From positions 1 through 64,000 of the forward strand of contig NZ_CP145335.1 in NCBI RefSeq assembly GCF_049568105.1: a stretch of 64,000 nucleotides of DNA. The letters run 5' to 3'. The notes beneath the pieces are model-generated. The model was given only the letters and a program-made list of their open reading frames with translations. It made no database searches and was not told where the DNA came from. The stretch's first letter is position 1, and the number at the start of each line of letters is the position of its first letter. This document shows, piece after piece, positions 17,512 through 27,306 of this stretch. The stretch comes from Salinisphaera sp049568105 (lineage in GTDB: Bacteria > Pseudomonadota > Gammaproteobacteria > Nevskiales > Salinisphaeraceae). The position numbers and the translations under genes were made by a program.

Positions 17512-17515
17512 AACC
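17500..17515. promoter_or_regulatory. parS-like ParB binding site 4
   Basis: TGTTCCACATGAAACC fits TGTTYCAYRTGRAACA with only the last base off, and is a 15 of 16 match to the reverse complement of site 2. It straddles the four-base ATGA overlap between the NRDE gene and the S9 peptidase gene. At 17.5 kb it is the candidate furthest from the putative origin. Confidence 0.6.
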
Positions 17516-19445
17516 GATCCGCCCCTACGGCAGTTGGCCCTCGTCGATTTCGGCCGCCCATGTCGCGGCTGCCGGACGCAAGTTCACCGATCTGGTGGTC
17601 GATCGTTCGCCGGCCAACGGGGCCCAGCTCTACTGGCTGGAAAGCCGGCCAGAAGAGGCCGGTCGCAATACCATTATGACCGTGGGCAACGACGGCATCG
17701 TGTCCTGCCTGGATTCGCCGGTGTCGGCCCAGAGTGCCGTATACGAATATGGCGGCGGCGCATTCACCGTGCATGCCGGTTTCATCTGGTTCGTCAATGC
17801 GGCCGACCAGGCGATCTGGCTGCGCGACCCCGATGGCAATCTGGCGCCGATCACCGAGGTCGATGCCGATGTACGCTATGCCGATCTGCAATACGATCCG
17901 CGTTTCGGACGCCTAATCGCGATCGCCGAAGACCTGGCGGCCGATACGCCGGAACCGGTGGCCCGAGTGGTCAGCGTCCACCGCGATGGCTCGACCCGCG
18001 TGATCGCCGAAGGCCACGATTTCTATGCCAGCCCGCGCCTGTCGCCTGCGGCCGATCGGCTGGTCTGGCTGGCCTGGAACCATCCGAACATGCCTTGGGA
18101 TGTGAACGAGCTCTGGCAGGCCGCGATCGATGACGACGGCCAGATCGGAGCGCCGGCGCCGCTCTGGCGCCCGGACGAGGCCTCGCTGTTCGGCCCGGTC
18201 TTCGATCCCGAGGGGCTGCTGCATATCGTCTGCGACGCCGACGATTGGTGGAATATCTACTGCGAACGCAGCGATGGCCGTGCCGGCTTTGCTGCGTTGA
18301 CCGCGGAATATGGTGAATTCGCGGTCCCGCAGTGGGTGTTCGGCCAGTCGACATACACCTTCACCGACGATGGCCGGCTGTTCGCCCTGATGACCGCCGA
18401 CGGCGTCTGGCAACTAGGCGAAGTCGACCGCGACAGCGGTGTCTATCGGCCGTTGCGACGCGACTGGAATTTCTATGAACAGCTGGTCGGGCTTGGCGAC
18501 GAACTCGCGGTGGTAGTGGCCAATCCTGCGCGGGCCAAGCATATTCGGCGCATCGAGCCGGAGGGTGCCGGCGAGATCGTGCGTTCGGCCGACAGCCTGC
18601 CGGCAGATGCCGCCCTGTCGCGGCCCGAGTCGCTGAGCTGGCCGACCGCCGATGGCGAGACGGCCCACGGGCTGTTCTATCCGCCGGTCAGCGAACGCTG
18701 GAATGCACCGGCCGAAGAACGCCCGCCGTTGATCCTGAAATGCCACGGGGGGCCAACCGGTGCCACCACCACGGCGCTGGATGCGCGTATCCAGTACTGG
18801 ACCTCGCGTGGCTATGCCGTGCTCGACGTGAACTATCGCGGCAGCACCGGCTACGGACGGGCTTATCGCATGGCCCTGACCGGCGCCTGGGGCATTGCCG
18901 ACGTCGAAGATTGCCAGACCGGTGCCAAGTATCTGGCCGAAGCCGATCGTATCGATCCCGACCGGGTCTTGATCTCGGGCTCCAGCGCCGGTGGTTATAC
19001 GGTGCTATCAGTATTGGCTTTTACCGATCTGGCGGCCGCGGGCGCCAGCTACTACGGCATCGGCGACCTCAAGGGACTGCTGGCATCGACCCACAAATTC
19101 GAGTCGCGCTATCTCGAACGGTTGATCGGCAACGACGAGACCACCCTGATCGCGCGTTCGCCGCTGTACCACGCCGAACAGCTGTCCTGCCCGGTATTGT
19201 TCCTACAAGGCAGCCAGGACAAGGTGGTGCCGCCCGATCAGGCTGAGTCGATGGTCGCGGCCCTGCGCGATCAAGGGGTGCCAGTGGCGTATGTGAGCTT
19301 TGCATCTGAACGCCACGGATTTCGTAATGCTGACAACATCATGACCGCGATCGAGGCCGAACGCAGCTTCTATTCGCGGGTTTTGGGAATGACCGATGTC
19401 GAGGATCTGGAGCCGCTGACTATCGAGAATTTCGACCGGGCTTGA
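17508..19445 (+). CDS. S9 family peptidase (prolyl oligopeptidase / acylaminoacyl-peptidase type)
   Basis: The 645-residue protein has an N-terminal beta-propeller-like half with WD-type repeats (for example DFYASPRLSPAADRLVWLAWNHP). The C-terminal half is an alpha/beta hydrolase. The nucleophile elbow GSSAGGY places the catalytic serine at 493; Asp lies in LQGSQDKVVPPDQAE and His603 in SERHGFRN. The HGGPTGAT segment forms the oxyanion region. No signal peptide is visible, so a cytosolic peptidase acting on short peptides is expected. It is translationally coupled to the NRDE gene by a four-base overlap. Confidence 0.93.
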   Translation: MKPIRPYGSWPSSISAAHVAAAGRKFTDLVVDRSPANGAQLYWLESRPEEAGRNTIMTVGNDGIVSCLDSPVSAQSAVYEYGGGAFTVHAGFIWFVNAADQAIWLRDPDGNLAPITEVDADVRYADLQYDPRFGRLIAIAEDLAADTPEPVARVVSVHRDGSTRVIAEGHDFYASPRLSPAADRLVWLAWNHPNMPWDVNELWQAAIDDDGQIGAPAPLWRPDEASLFGPVFDPEGLLHIVCDADDWWNIYCERSDGRAGFAALTAEYGEFAVPQWVFGQSTYTFTDDGRLFALMTADGVWQLGEVDRDSGVYRPLRRDWNFYEQLVGLGDELAVVVANPARAKHIRRIEPEGAGEIVRSADSLPADAALSRPESLSWPTADGETAHGLFYPPVSERWNAPAEERPPLILKCHGGPTGATTTALDARIQYWTSRGYAVLDVNYRGSTGYGRAYRMALTGAWGIADVEDCQTGAKYLAEADRIDPDRVLISGSSAGGYTVLSVLAFTDLAAAGASYYGIGDLKGLLASTHKFESRYLERLIGNDETTLIARSPLYHAEQLSCPVLFLQGSQDKVVPPDQAESMVAALRDQGVPVAYVSFASERHGFRNADNIMTAIEAERSFYSRVLGMTDVEDLEPLTIENFDRA

Positions 19446-19629
19446 TTGACGCGGACGATGGCCGGCGCGAGTAGGGGCCATCGACGGTCTCGCGAGTCGA
19501 CAGGGTTCTAGGGTAGTCTTGGATACCGAGCCGGGGGGCATTAGGTCAGGCTGGAGGGTCTCTGACTCATCTTTTGTTTCCAATGGTTTGTTGCATCCCG
19601 GAAATGGGCCGTACCGCCATGCAGTCGTT

Positions 19630-21474
19630 GTGAAGCCACTTTTTTCGAATCGCTATAGGGCCGCGGTAATGGGTATCGCCGTGGCTGGAACGATTGGCGC
19701 CGTGATCGGGCCGCAAGCCTGGGCCGACGATGTCAGCGTGAATATCGACGGCATCGATGACCCGTTGGAAACCAACGTGCGTAAATCGCTGTCCGTGGCC
19801 GGCGAGCAAGACCAATCCTGGTCGGCCGACCATATCCGCCGGCTGTATCGGCTGGCGCCGAACGAAATCCGGCAGGCCCTGCAGCCCTACGGCTACTTCA
19901 ATCCGGAAATCGACGACCGGCTGAAAAAGCCTTCGGGTGATTCCAAGACCTGGCAGGCGCGCTTCAAGATCAAACCCGGGCCCGCGGTCAAAATTACGCG
20001 CCTGCATATCGCGGTCGAAGGGCCGGGCGACCAGATCGACGCCGTTCAGCAGGCACTGAAATCGACCCAGCTCAAAAAAGGCCAGCGTCTGATTCAGTCC
20101 CGCTACTCGGATACCAAGAGTGCGCTGTACAACGCGGCCTATAATGCCGGCTATCTGGATGCCAAGTTCAGCAGCTCAGAGCTTCGGGTCAATCCGAAGA
20201 CCAACACTGCCGAGATCGATCTGGTACTCGATACCGGCGAGCGCTACTACTTCGGGCCGGTCACCTTCCGGCAGGATTTGCTCCAGGACAAGTTCGTACA
20301 GCGTTTCGTGCCGTTTTCGCCCGGCCAGCCCTACAACGCCGAAAAGCTGATCGACTTACAGCTGGCGCTTTCGGATACGGACTACTACAGCAAGATCGAG
20401 ATCGACGCCAAGCACAACAAGGCAGTGCGCGCGCCGGCGGTCGACGACTGGTTCTACGATCTCGTCTATCCGCCGGAGGATTTGTTGAAATCGGCCGGTC
20501 AGCTGCGGGTGCCGGTCACGGTCGATGCCGAACCGAGCAAGGGCCAGAGTTACAAGATATCCGCCGGCTACGGCACGGATACCGGCCCGCGTCTCGGCCT
20601 TGGCGTGAAGTTTCGCCATATCAATAAATATGGCCATCAGTTCCGCACCGATCTGCGCATCTCGCAGGTCCAGCGTACGCTGCAGTCGTCCTACGACATC
20701 CCGATCGAGGATGTCGCCCACGACAAGCTGAGTCTGACGGCATCGATCAGCAACACCGAGTACGGCGATATCACCTCGACCATGTACGGCGTTGGGGCGA
20801 TCCGGGATACCGGCTGGTCGCTGGGCCGCCAGCGCGCCTATATCAAGCTCGAACAAGAATACTACGATCTCGGCGACGGCAATCAGCGCAGCACGCTGCT
20901 GTATCCGGGCTATAACATCACCCTGCAGAAGGCCGACGATCTGCTGTTCACCCACAAAGGGGTGAGTTTGTCGTTCGATGTACATGGCGGCAGCGACAAA
21001 CTGTTGTCGACCACCAACTTTGTCCAGGCCGACTTCAACGGCCATCTGGTGGTGCCGGTGACCTCCGACGTCCGACTGGTCATGCGTTCCGAGATCGGGG
21101 CCATCGGCACCGACGACTTCCACGATGTGCCGCCTTCGCAGCGATTCTTTGCCGGCGGCGCCCGCAGCGTGCGTGGTTATTCCTACCAATCGATCAGCCC
21201 GACCAACAGCGACAACGAAGATATCGGCGGTCGCTATCTGGCGACCGGCAGCATCGAGGGCGACTGGTTCTTCTACAAGAAATTCGGCGTCGCTGCGTTT
21301 TTCGATGCCGGCGATGTCGCCAACAGCATCGGCAATCTCGACTTCAAGCGCGGTGTGGGTATCGGCTTCCGCTGGGGATCGCCGGTCGGCATGGTCCGGC
21401 TCGATGTCGCTCATCCGCTGGACGATCCGAACAGTAACTATAGTATTCACTTCAGCCTTGGGCCGGATCTGTGA
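19630..21474 (+). CDS. tamA: Translocation and assembly module TamA (Omp85 family outer membrane protein)
   Basis: TamA is the outer membrane Omp85 partner of TamB in the TAM system, involved in outer membrane protein assembly and phospholipid transport. With GTG at 19630 the 614-residue product has a signal peptide ending QAWA. POTRA domains follow (about residues 35-270), then a 16-strand surface-antigen barrel with the Omp85 signature FFAGGARSVRGYSYQSISP and a C-terminal strand ending in LGPDL. An upstream in-frame TTG at 19519 would place 37 residues ahead of the signal peptide and is unlikely. GTGA overlap couples it to tamB. Confidence 0.93.
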   Translation: MKPLFSNRYRAAVMGIAVAGTIGAVIGPQAWADDVSVNIDGIDDPLETNVRKSLSVAGEQDQSWSADHIRRLYRLAPNEIRQALQPYGYFNPEIDDRLKKPSGDSKTWQARFKIKPGPAVKITRLHIAVEGPGDQIDAVQQALKSTQLKKGQRLIQSRYSDTKSALYNAAYNAGYLDAKFSSSELRVNPKTNTAEIDLVLDTGERYYFGPVTFRQDLLQDKFVQRFVPFSPGQPYNAEKLIDLQLALSDTDYYSKIEIDAKHNKAVRAPAVDDWFYDLVYPPEDLLKSAGQLRVPVTVDAEPSKGQSYKISAGYGTDTGPRLGLGVKFRHINKYGHQFRTDLRISQVQRTLQSSYDIPIEDVAHDKLSLTASISNTEYGDITSTMYGVGAIRDTGWSLGRQRAYIKLEQEYYDLGDGNQRSTLLYPGYNITLQKADDLLFTHKGVSLSFDVHGGSDKLLSTTNFVQADFNGHLVVPVTSDVRLVMRSEIGAIGTDDFHDVPPSQRFFAGGARSVRGYSYQSISPTNSDNEDIGGRYLATGSIEGDWFFYKKFGVAAFFDAGDVANSIGNLDFKRGVGIGFRWGSPVGMVRLDVAHPLDDPNSNYSIHFSLGPDL

Positions 21475-24400
21475 GCGAATCGCCGTCGTCTGAACCGCAT
21501 ACGCACGCAGAACCACCCCAAAAGCCGTCCCGGCGCCGTCGTCGGTCGCGTCTATGGCGTGTTATCAAGTGGACGCTGTTGAGTCTTCTGATCCTACTGA
21601 TCGTGTTGCTCGGTCTGATCAGCTGGGTGGCGGGCACGCGCACCGGGACCGAATTCGCCTGGCAGCAGGCGCGCGGCTTTCTGCCGGCCGGCATCCACGT
21701 CGACTCGCTCCAGGGGCGCTTGATCGGCCCGTTGCGGATCACCGGCGTGGACTACAACACCGATGCTATGAAAGCCCATGTCGGCTCGATCGATTTCGAT
21801 ATGGATTTCTCGGCGATCTGGCATCGCACCGTCCATATCCAGCATCTGGATGTGGATAACGTCGACTACGAGGTGACCAAGCTCACCGAACAGCCGCAGC
21901 CGAAAAACGAAGGCGGCTCGTTCTCGCTGCCCGATGCCATCAACCTGCCGGTCTCGGTCGTTGTCGATCGGGTCTCGGTAAGCCAGGTTTCGGCGATCAC
22001 CGCGCCCCAGGCCGAGCCGTTCAAGGTAGATCGGCTGCAACTGACTGGCGCGCGGCTGGACGATGCACAGTGGCGGATCAAATCGCTGACCGGCCATGGC
22101 CCCATGTTCGACCTGGATGCCCGGGCCGACGTCACGCCGAACAGCGGTTACAACACCAATCTGCACGCCACGGCTAAATTGCGCCTGCCGGACTATGCGC
22201 CACTGGATGCGAAGGCCGATCTCACCGGCAGTCTGCAGGATCTGCATCTGGCTGCGAACGTCGCTGCGCCATATAACCTCAAACTCACCGGCAATGTCCG
22301 CAACGCGCTGAGCCAGCCGGCCGTGCAAGCCGAATTGCTAGCCGATGGTGTCCAGACCCAGGCGATCAGCCAGACGTTGCCCCAAATCGCAGCCAACGCC
22401 AAAATCAACGCCCGCGGACCGGTCGACGACCTGGGCGTACAGCTCGACGCCGATGTCGATAGCGCCGACTACGGCCAGGCCACGCTCAACGGCGGCCTGC
22501 ACTACACGCCGCAGGCGATCGCCATCGACCAGCTCAAGATTGGGGTGCCGGCCACTAATGGCCAACTCATCGCCGATGGTCAGGTCGCATTAGCAGCCGG
22601 CAACGCTATGGATCTGAGCATCGACTGGTCGAATCTGGCCTGGCCGCTGTCGGACCAGCCCAGCTACAAATCGGCGCAGGGCCAGGTCAAGCTGACCGGC
22701 ACCCTCGATGCCTATGATCTAGACACCGATCTCAACTGGCAGGTGGTGGGCCAGACCGCCGGCAAACTGGCGGCCAACGGCTCCGGCAGTCTCAAGGCCT
22801 TCGATCTGAAGTCGCTGGATATCTCCGGCGGCCCCGGTCATATCACCGGCCATGCCCAGACCCAGTGGTCGCCGAAGCTGGATGTCACAGCCCATCTGGA
22901 AGGCCGCGATATCAATCCCGGTGCAGTGGTCGCCGATGTGCCGGGCGATTTCGATCTCAATGCCGATGTGACTGCCCGCCAGGTTGGCCAGGCGATCCAT
23001 GCCCAAATCGAGACGCTGACCGCCCATGGGAGTCTGCGCAATCAGCCGTTGGATCTGAACGCCAAGGCGCAGTATCTGGGCGATCACGTCAACGTCGATA
23101 CGCTGCATCTGGTTTCAGGGGCCGCGACCGCGGATGTCCAGGGCCGATTCGGCTGGACGCCGGGGGCCCAACTGGATGGCCGTTGGTCGGTGCATTCCGA
23201 CGATCTGTCGACGCTCATGCCGGGGCTGGCCGGGCGATTGGCCACCGACGGTCGGGTATCCGGTCGCTTCGAAGCACCCAGCATCAAAGCCGATCTGACC
23301 GCTCGCGGGATCGACGCGTTTGGCAACAAGGTCGATCGGGCCGATCTGAACGCGAATGTGGATTGGTCGGGGGCCACCCAGTCGGTGGTTGATCTAGCGG
23401 TCAACGGCATCGATGCCTCGGGCCAGCGTATTCGTAAGGTCACGCTCAACCTCGACGGCACCCCGGCATCCCACGATCTATCGCTGAATCTGGATAGCGA
23501 CATGGCCCGTGCCGATCTGGCCATGTCCGGCTCACTCGACAAAAAGACCTACCGCGAGCAATTCACCCTGCAGCGGTTGACCGCGGCCTATCAAGATCTC
23601 GCCCCTTGGCGTTTGGCTGGAGCGGCCTCGGGGGCGGTCTCGGCCCAGGCCCAGTCGATCAAAGACGCCTGTCTGACCTCCGGCCCGAGCCGGCTGTGTA
23701 TTACCGGCCGCCACGCCAGCGATGCCAGCCAGGCCCATATCGAGCTCTCGGACTTCAACTACGACTATGCCAAGTCCTATTTCCCGTCCGGCCTTGGGAT
23801 CAGCGGCGCAGTATCGGGTCAGGTAGACGCCTCGATGCCAACCGGGGGCGCGCCGCAGGTCGACGCCGATCTGCAGACCACGGCCGGCCAGGTGTCGATG
23901 ACCGATGCCCAGGGCAAGACGGTACAGGTGCTGGATATGCAGCCCGGCCGGATCCAGGCGCGTATGGCCAACAACGGCCTCGACGCGAACGTCAATCTGC
24001 CGTTGGCCGGTAGCGACGGTATCCGGGCCCAGGCTTCGGTCGCCCAGGGTAGCGGCAGCCTGCTCGAGCATAGTCTCGATGGGCAGCTGCACATTGGCTT
24101 GGCCTCAATGGATTTCCTGGCCAAGCTCTCGCCCGAAATCGATACCTTCGATGGCCGTTTCGCCGGCGATCTGCGTCTTGGCGGTACGCTGGCTAAACCA
24201 CAGGTGCTCGGCAATATCGGCTTGGAAGCTTCCCGGATCGTGCTGGTAACCCCTGGTCTGACGCTGACTGGGGTGAATCTGTCAGCCGAGGGCCGAGGCG
24301 ATACCATCGGCATCAATGCTACGGCCGAATCCGGTGGCGGCTCGCTCAAGGCCAACGGCGAGGTCGCGTTACAAGAAGCCGGCCAGGAAGTTGATCTGTC

Positions 24401-25349
24401 GATCACGGGCAATAAGTTCCAGATCGTGCATATTCCGGACGTGACCGCCTATGTCAGCCCGGATCTCAATGTGGCAGTCACGCCGTCGCGGGTCGATGTC
24501 ACCGGCCAAGTGACCATTCCCGAGGCTTCGATCACGCCGCGCAACCTGCCCGAATCCGGGGTGACCACGGTCTCCTCCGATCAGGTGATCGTGACCGATG
24601 ATGGCGCCGACCAAGAACAGACCGTCGCCCGGGCCGTGCATGCCGATGTGAAAGTGATCTTGGGCAAGAAAGTGCACGTCGAGGGCTTCGGTCTGAAAGC
24701 CGATCTCAATGGCGATCTGCGCGTAGTTCAGGACCCCGGCGACGTGCCGACCGGCGCTGGGGCGATCAACATCGTCAACGGCTCTTACCAAGCTTATGGC
24801 CAAAGCCTGGATATCCAGGAGGGCAAGATCCTGTTCGCCGGCGGGCCGGTCAGCGAGCCGGGGCTGGATATTCGGGCGGCCCGCTACCCGGCCGAGGACG
24901 TCACGGTTGGCGTTCGGGTCCGCGGCAGCCTCAACAAGCCACAGCTCAATCTGTTTTCGGATCCGACCATGAGCCAGTCCGAACAGCTGTCCTGGCTGCT
25001 GCTGGGACGGCCGCTGGATGCGACCAACGGCCAGCAGTCCAGCATGGTCGCTAGGGCTGCTCTAGCGTTGGGCTCGTCCCGCGGCAATAAGGTGCTACAG
25101 AGCATCGGCAACAAGCTCGGGCTGGACAACGTCGGCATCGGCTCCGGCGCTGGCAAGAGCAGTAGCGAAGCCGCATTGACGGTCGGCAAATATTTGTCGC
25201 CGAATCTGTATGTCGGCTACGGCCTGGGCCTGTTCGACCAGGTCTCGACCGTGACCATGCGCTATACCTTGTCGTCGCAGTGGACGCTGGAAACCCAGTC
25301 GAGCGGCAAAGCCACTGGCGGCGACATCATCTGGAGCTTTGATCGCTAG
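21471..25349 (+). CDS. tamB: Translocation and assembly module TamB (inner membrane, DUF490)
   Basis: TamB is an AsmA-like protein anchored in the inner membrane, forming a long hydrophobic beta-groove across the periplasm to TamA. The 1,292-residue protein has a basic N-terminus and one membrane segment (about 26-49). Long repetitive beta-rich sequence follows with recurrent D-L-N-A patterns, then the C-terminal DUF490 domain (about 950-1292) including QLSWLLLGRPL and an end resembling outer membrane strands. The start is GTG at 21471, overlapping the tamA stop. Length is close to E. coli TamB (1,259). Confidence 0.95.
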   Translation: MSESPSSEPHTHAEPPQKPSRRRRRSRLWRVIKWTLLSLLILLIVLLGLISWVAGTRTGTEFAWQQARGFLPAGIHVDSLQGRLIGPLRITGVDYNTDAMKAHVGSIDFDMDFSAIWHRTVHIQHLDVDNVDYEVTKLTEQPQPKNEGGSFSLPDAINLPVSVVVDRVSVSQVSAITAPQAEPFKVDRLQLTGARLDDAQWRIKSLTGHGPMFDLDARADVTPNSGYNTNLHATAKLRLPDYAPLDAKADLTGSLQDLHLAANVAAPYNLKLTGNVRNALSQPAVQAELLADGVQTQAISQTLPQIAANAKINARGPVDDLGVQLDADVDSADYGQATLNGGLHYTPQAIAIDQLKIGVPATNGQLIADGQVALAAGNAMDLSIDWSNLAWPLSDQPSYKSAQGQVKLTGTLDAYDLDTDLNWQVVGQTAGKLAANGSGSLKAFDLKSLDISGGPGHITGHAQTQWSPKLDVTAHLEGRDINPGAVVADVPGDFDLNADVTARQVGQAIHAQIETLTAHGSLRNQPLDLNAKAQYLGDHVNVDTLHLVSGAATADVQGRFGWTPGAQLDGRWSVHSDDLSTLMPGLAGRLATDGRVSGRFEAPSIKADLTARGIDAFGNKVDRADLNANVDWSGATQSVVDLAVNGIDASGQRIRKVTLNLDGTPASHDLSLNLDSDMARADLAMSGSLDKKTYREQFTLQRLTAAYQDLAPWRLAGAASGAVSAQAQSIKDACLTSGPSRLCITGRHASDASQAHIELSDFNYDYAKSYFPSGLGISGAVSGQVDASMPTGGAPQVDADLQTTAGQVSMTDAQGKTVQVLDMQPGRIQARMANNGLDANVNLPLAGSDGIRAQASVAQGSGSLLEHSLDGQLHIGLASMDFLAKLSPEIDTFDGRFAGDLRLGGTLAKPQVLGNIGLEASRIVLVTPGLTLTGVNLSAEGRGDTIGINATAESGGGSLKANGEVALQEAGQEVDLSITGNKFQIVHIPDVTAYVSPDLNVAVTPSRVDVTGQVTIPEASITPRNLPESGVTTVSSDQVIVTDDGADQEQTVARAVHADVKVILGKKVHVEGFGLKADLNGDLRVVQDPGDVPTGAGAINIVNGSYQAYGQSLDIQEGKILFAGGPVSEPGLDIRAARYPAEDVTVGVRVRGSLNKPQLNLFSDPTMSQSEQLSWLLLGRPLDATNGQQSSMVARAALALGSSRGNKVLQSIGNKLGLDNVGIGSGAGKSSSEAALTVGKYLSPNLYVGYGLGLFDQVSTVTMRYTLSSQWTLETQSSGKATGGDIIWSFDR

Positions 25350-25890
25350 CCGTGGTCGATACGCGACAGTGGTCGACAGGCCGGCGCCCGGCCACTAATG
25401 CGGGGCCAGGCTGCAGCCATATCCACGACGCGGTGTCTGCCATTGGGCCGGCTGCGGCGCGAGGGCGGTCGATGTGTCGTTCGAGGCCGCGCTGGCTGCC
25501 GTTGTTGGACAACAAGGCATGGCAAACGCCGTATTGTGTTCCAGGGAGCGACGCCGCGGAACGGCCGCATGGCAACGCTTGTTGCTTAGAAATGAGGGGC
25601 GCCTGTGGAGCTTCTGCGAATCTGGAGGGCCGGCCCCGAGACAGCCTCTCGCATCTATGCAGAACATGACCAACGCCAACGCGGTGCCTACGAAATCGCA
25701 ACGGCCCAGGCTCTAGCGGGCCGCAATGCGGTACTACTGTGTAGCGCGCGTAGTATAGGCTGAGCCCGTGGGCCGCCGGGCAGGGGTCTGTGCAAGACAG
25801 GCGAGCGGCCTCAGGTCCGGCCGTTGGGATCGGCCGGTTTCCGGATCGAAGGACAGCGCTCGCCCGTGCGTGGAGAGCGGCCGCCAGCGG
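25350..25890. other. Intergenic stretch of about 540 bases between convergent tamB and dedA
   Basis: The region separates the ends of tamB (plus) and the DedA gene (minus). Short open frames on both strands lack motifs and ribosome binding sites. I see no strong terminator, repeat or RNA gene. Confidence 0.5.
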
Positions 25891-26469
25891 TTATTCGTCG
25901 TTGTAGCGGGCCCGTCGGCGGCGCAGGTAATAGAACAGCCAGCCGCCCAGGGCCGCGATCACGACCACTGCCAAAAGAGCCTGCTCGACGTTCTGGATAT
26001 GGCCCATCGCTTGGCCGATGGCATCGGCCAGATAGTAGGCCACGATCGTGACCGTGGTCGACCAGATCAGCGTACCGATGATGTCGTAGAATAGAAAACG
26101 CCACGGCGAAATACCCAGCGAGCCGAGGATGAACGGCGTCAGTGAGCGCATGGCATAGAGAAATCGGAAACCGATCATCACGATCGGCCCGTAGCGTTCC
26201 AGCAGGGCCTCGATTTGGGTGGCCCGAGCGTGCCAGTTCGGCCGCTTGGCCAGCGCCGGGCGGCCCATCTTGTGGCCGACATGAAACCAGATGTTGTCGC
26301 CCAGCACGGTGCCGAGCGTCGCCGACAGCCAAACATAGTATTCGGTAAGAATACCCTTGTTGGCGGCGAGCATGCCGAGGAGGATCGCCGCTTCGCCTTC
26401 GAAAAAGCAGCCGGCGGCAACCGCGAAATAACCGTATTCCGCGATCAGCTGCGACAGCGTGTGAATCAT
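25891..26469 (-). CDS. DedA family membrane protein (VTT domain)
   Basis: DedA proteins are inner-membrane transporters, several of which act as undecaprenyl-phosphate or phospholipid translocases and support proton-motive-force homeostasis. The 192-residue product has the hydrophobic N-terminal segment, the conserved CFFEGEAAILLGMLAANKG loop with acidic residues, and GDNIWFHVGHKMGR. It also has the arginine motif RFLYAMRSLTPFILGSLGISPWRF, and ends in a hydrophobic helix and a basic tail. It overlaps the upstream esterase stop by four bases. A second DedA gene lies at 52830-53441. Confidence 0.92.
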   Translation of the reverse strand: MIHTLSQLIAEYGYFAVAAGCFFEGEAAILLGMLAANKGILTEYYVWLSATLGTVLGDNIWFHVGHKMGRPALAKRPNWHARATQIEALLERYGPIVMIGFRFLYAMRSLTPFILGSLGISPWRFLFYDIIGTLIWSTTVTIVAYYLADAIGQAMGHIQNVEQALLAVVVIAALGGWLFYYLRRRRARYNDE

Positions 26470-27143
26470 ACGCGTATGCTCAGGCGCTCACGCAGCCAGC
26501 GTCCTATGGTTGCGATTTCGGGTAGACAGACCTGGTGGGCCATCGGGTATTCATGCCAGTCCACGGTATAGCCGGCGGCGGTCAGTTGCTCGCGGCTGGC
26601 TCGGCCGAGTTCGATCGGCACCACCGGATCCTGATCGCCATGGGCCATGAAGATCGCGACCTCGCGATTGGCCGCACTGGCTTGTGCGGCCAGGCTGTCG
26701 TGCAGCGGCAGATAAGTCGAAAGCCCCATGATACCGGCCAGCGACGCGGCCTGGCGTAACCCGGTGTGCAGGGCCACTGCGCCGCCCTGTGAAAAACCGG
26801 CCAGCACGATCTGCGATGCCGGGATGCCGGCTGCGATTTCGCGCTCGATCAGGGCGTCGATCTCGGCCGCGCTGGCCCGAATGCCGTCGCTATCTTGTTT
26901 GTCCGCGATATCGGCGCCGGTGATGTCGTACCAGGCCGGCATCTGCATGCCGCCGTTGATCGTAACCGGCTGCTGCGGGGCATTGGGAAACACGAAGCGA
27001 ACACCGTGACGCTCGCCGAGCCCCAATTCCGGGATGATCGGCACGAAATCGTTGCCGTCCGCGCCCAATCCATGCAGCCAGATAATACAGGCATGGGGTT
27101 CGGTCGGCGGTTGGATCTCAACGCAATCGAGCATGGCGATCAT
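26466..27143 (-). CDS. Alpha/beta hydrolase, phospholipase/carboxylesterase family
   Basis: This small carboxylesterase resembles acyl-protein thioesterases and Pseudomonas EstB. Motifs are IIWLHGLGADGNDF (oxyanion region), nucleophile elbow GFSQGG, acidic HGDQDPVVP and catalytic His in YPMAHQV. Starting at ATG 27143 the product has 225 residues, close to the usual 220; another ATG at 27134 is equally possible, and the frame extends further upstream without conserved residues. The physiological substrate cannot be told from sequence. It is coupled to dedA by an ATGA overlap. Confidence 0.88.
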   Translation of the reverse strand: MIAMLDCVEIQPPTEPHACIIWLHGLGADGNDFVPIIPELGLGERHGVRFVFPNAPQQPVTINGGMQMPAWYDITGADIADKQDSDGIRASAAEIDALIEREIAAGIPASQIVLAGFSQGGAVALHTGLRQAASLAGIMGLSTYLPLHDSLAAQASAANREVAIFMAHGDQDPVVPIELGRASREQLTAAGYTVDWHEYPMAHQVCLPEIATIGRWLRERLSIRV

Positions 27144-27306
27144 TTTCAACGGATATCGATGGCGAAGTCTGGACAGCACATGAACGACATGCAACAACAG
27201 CTGTGCGACATCGTTATTCAGGCCCCCTGCGACGGTGCCATGAGTTGCGATAATATCAATCGCCTCGCGACCATAGACGAACGCCTCAGAGCCGATTGGA
27301 GCCTAT

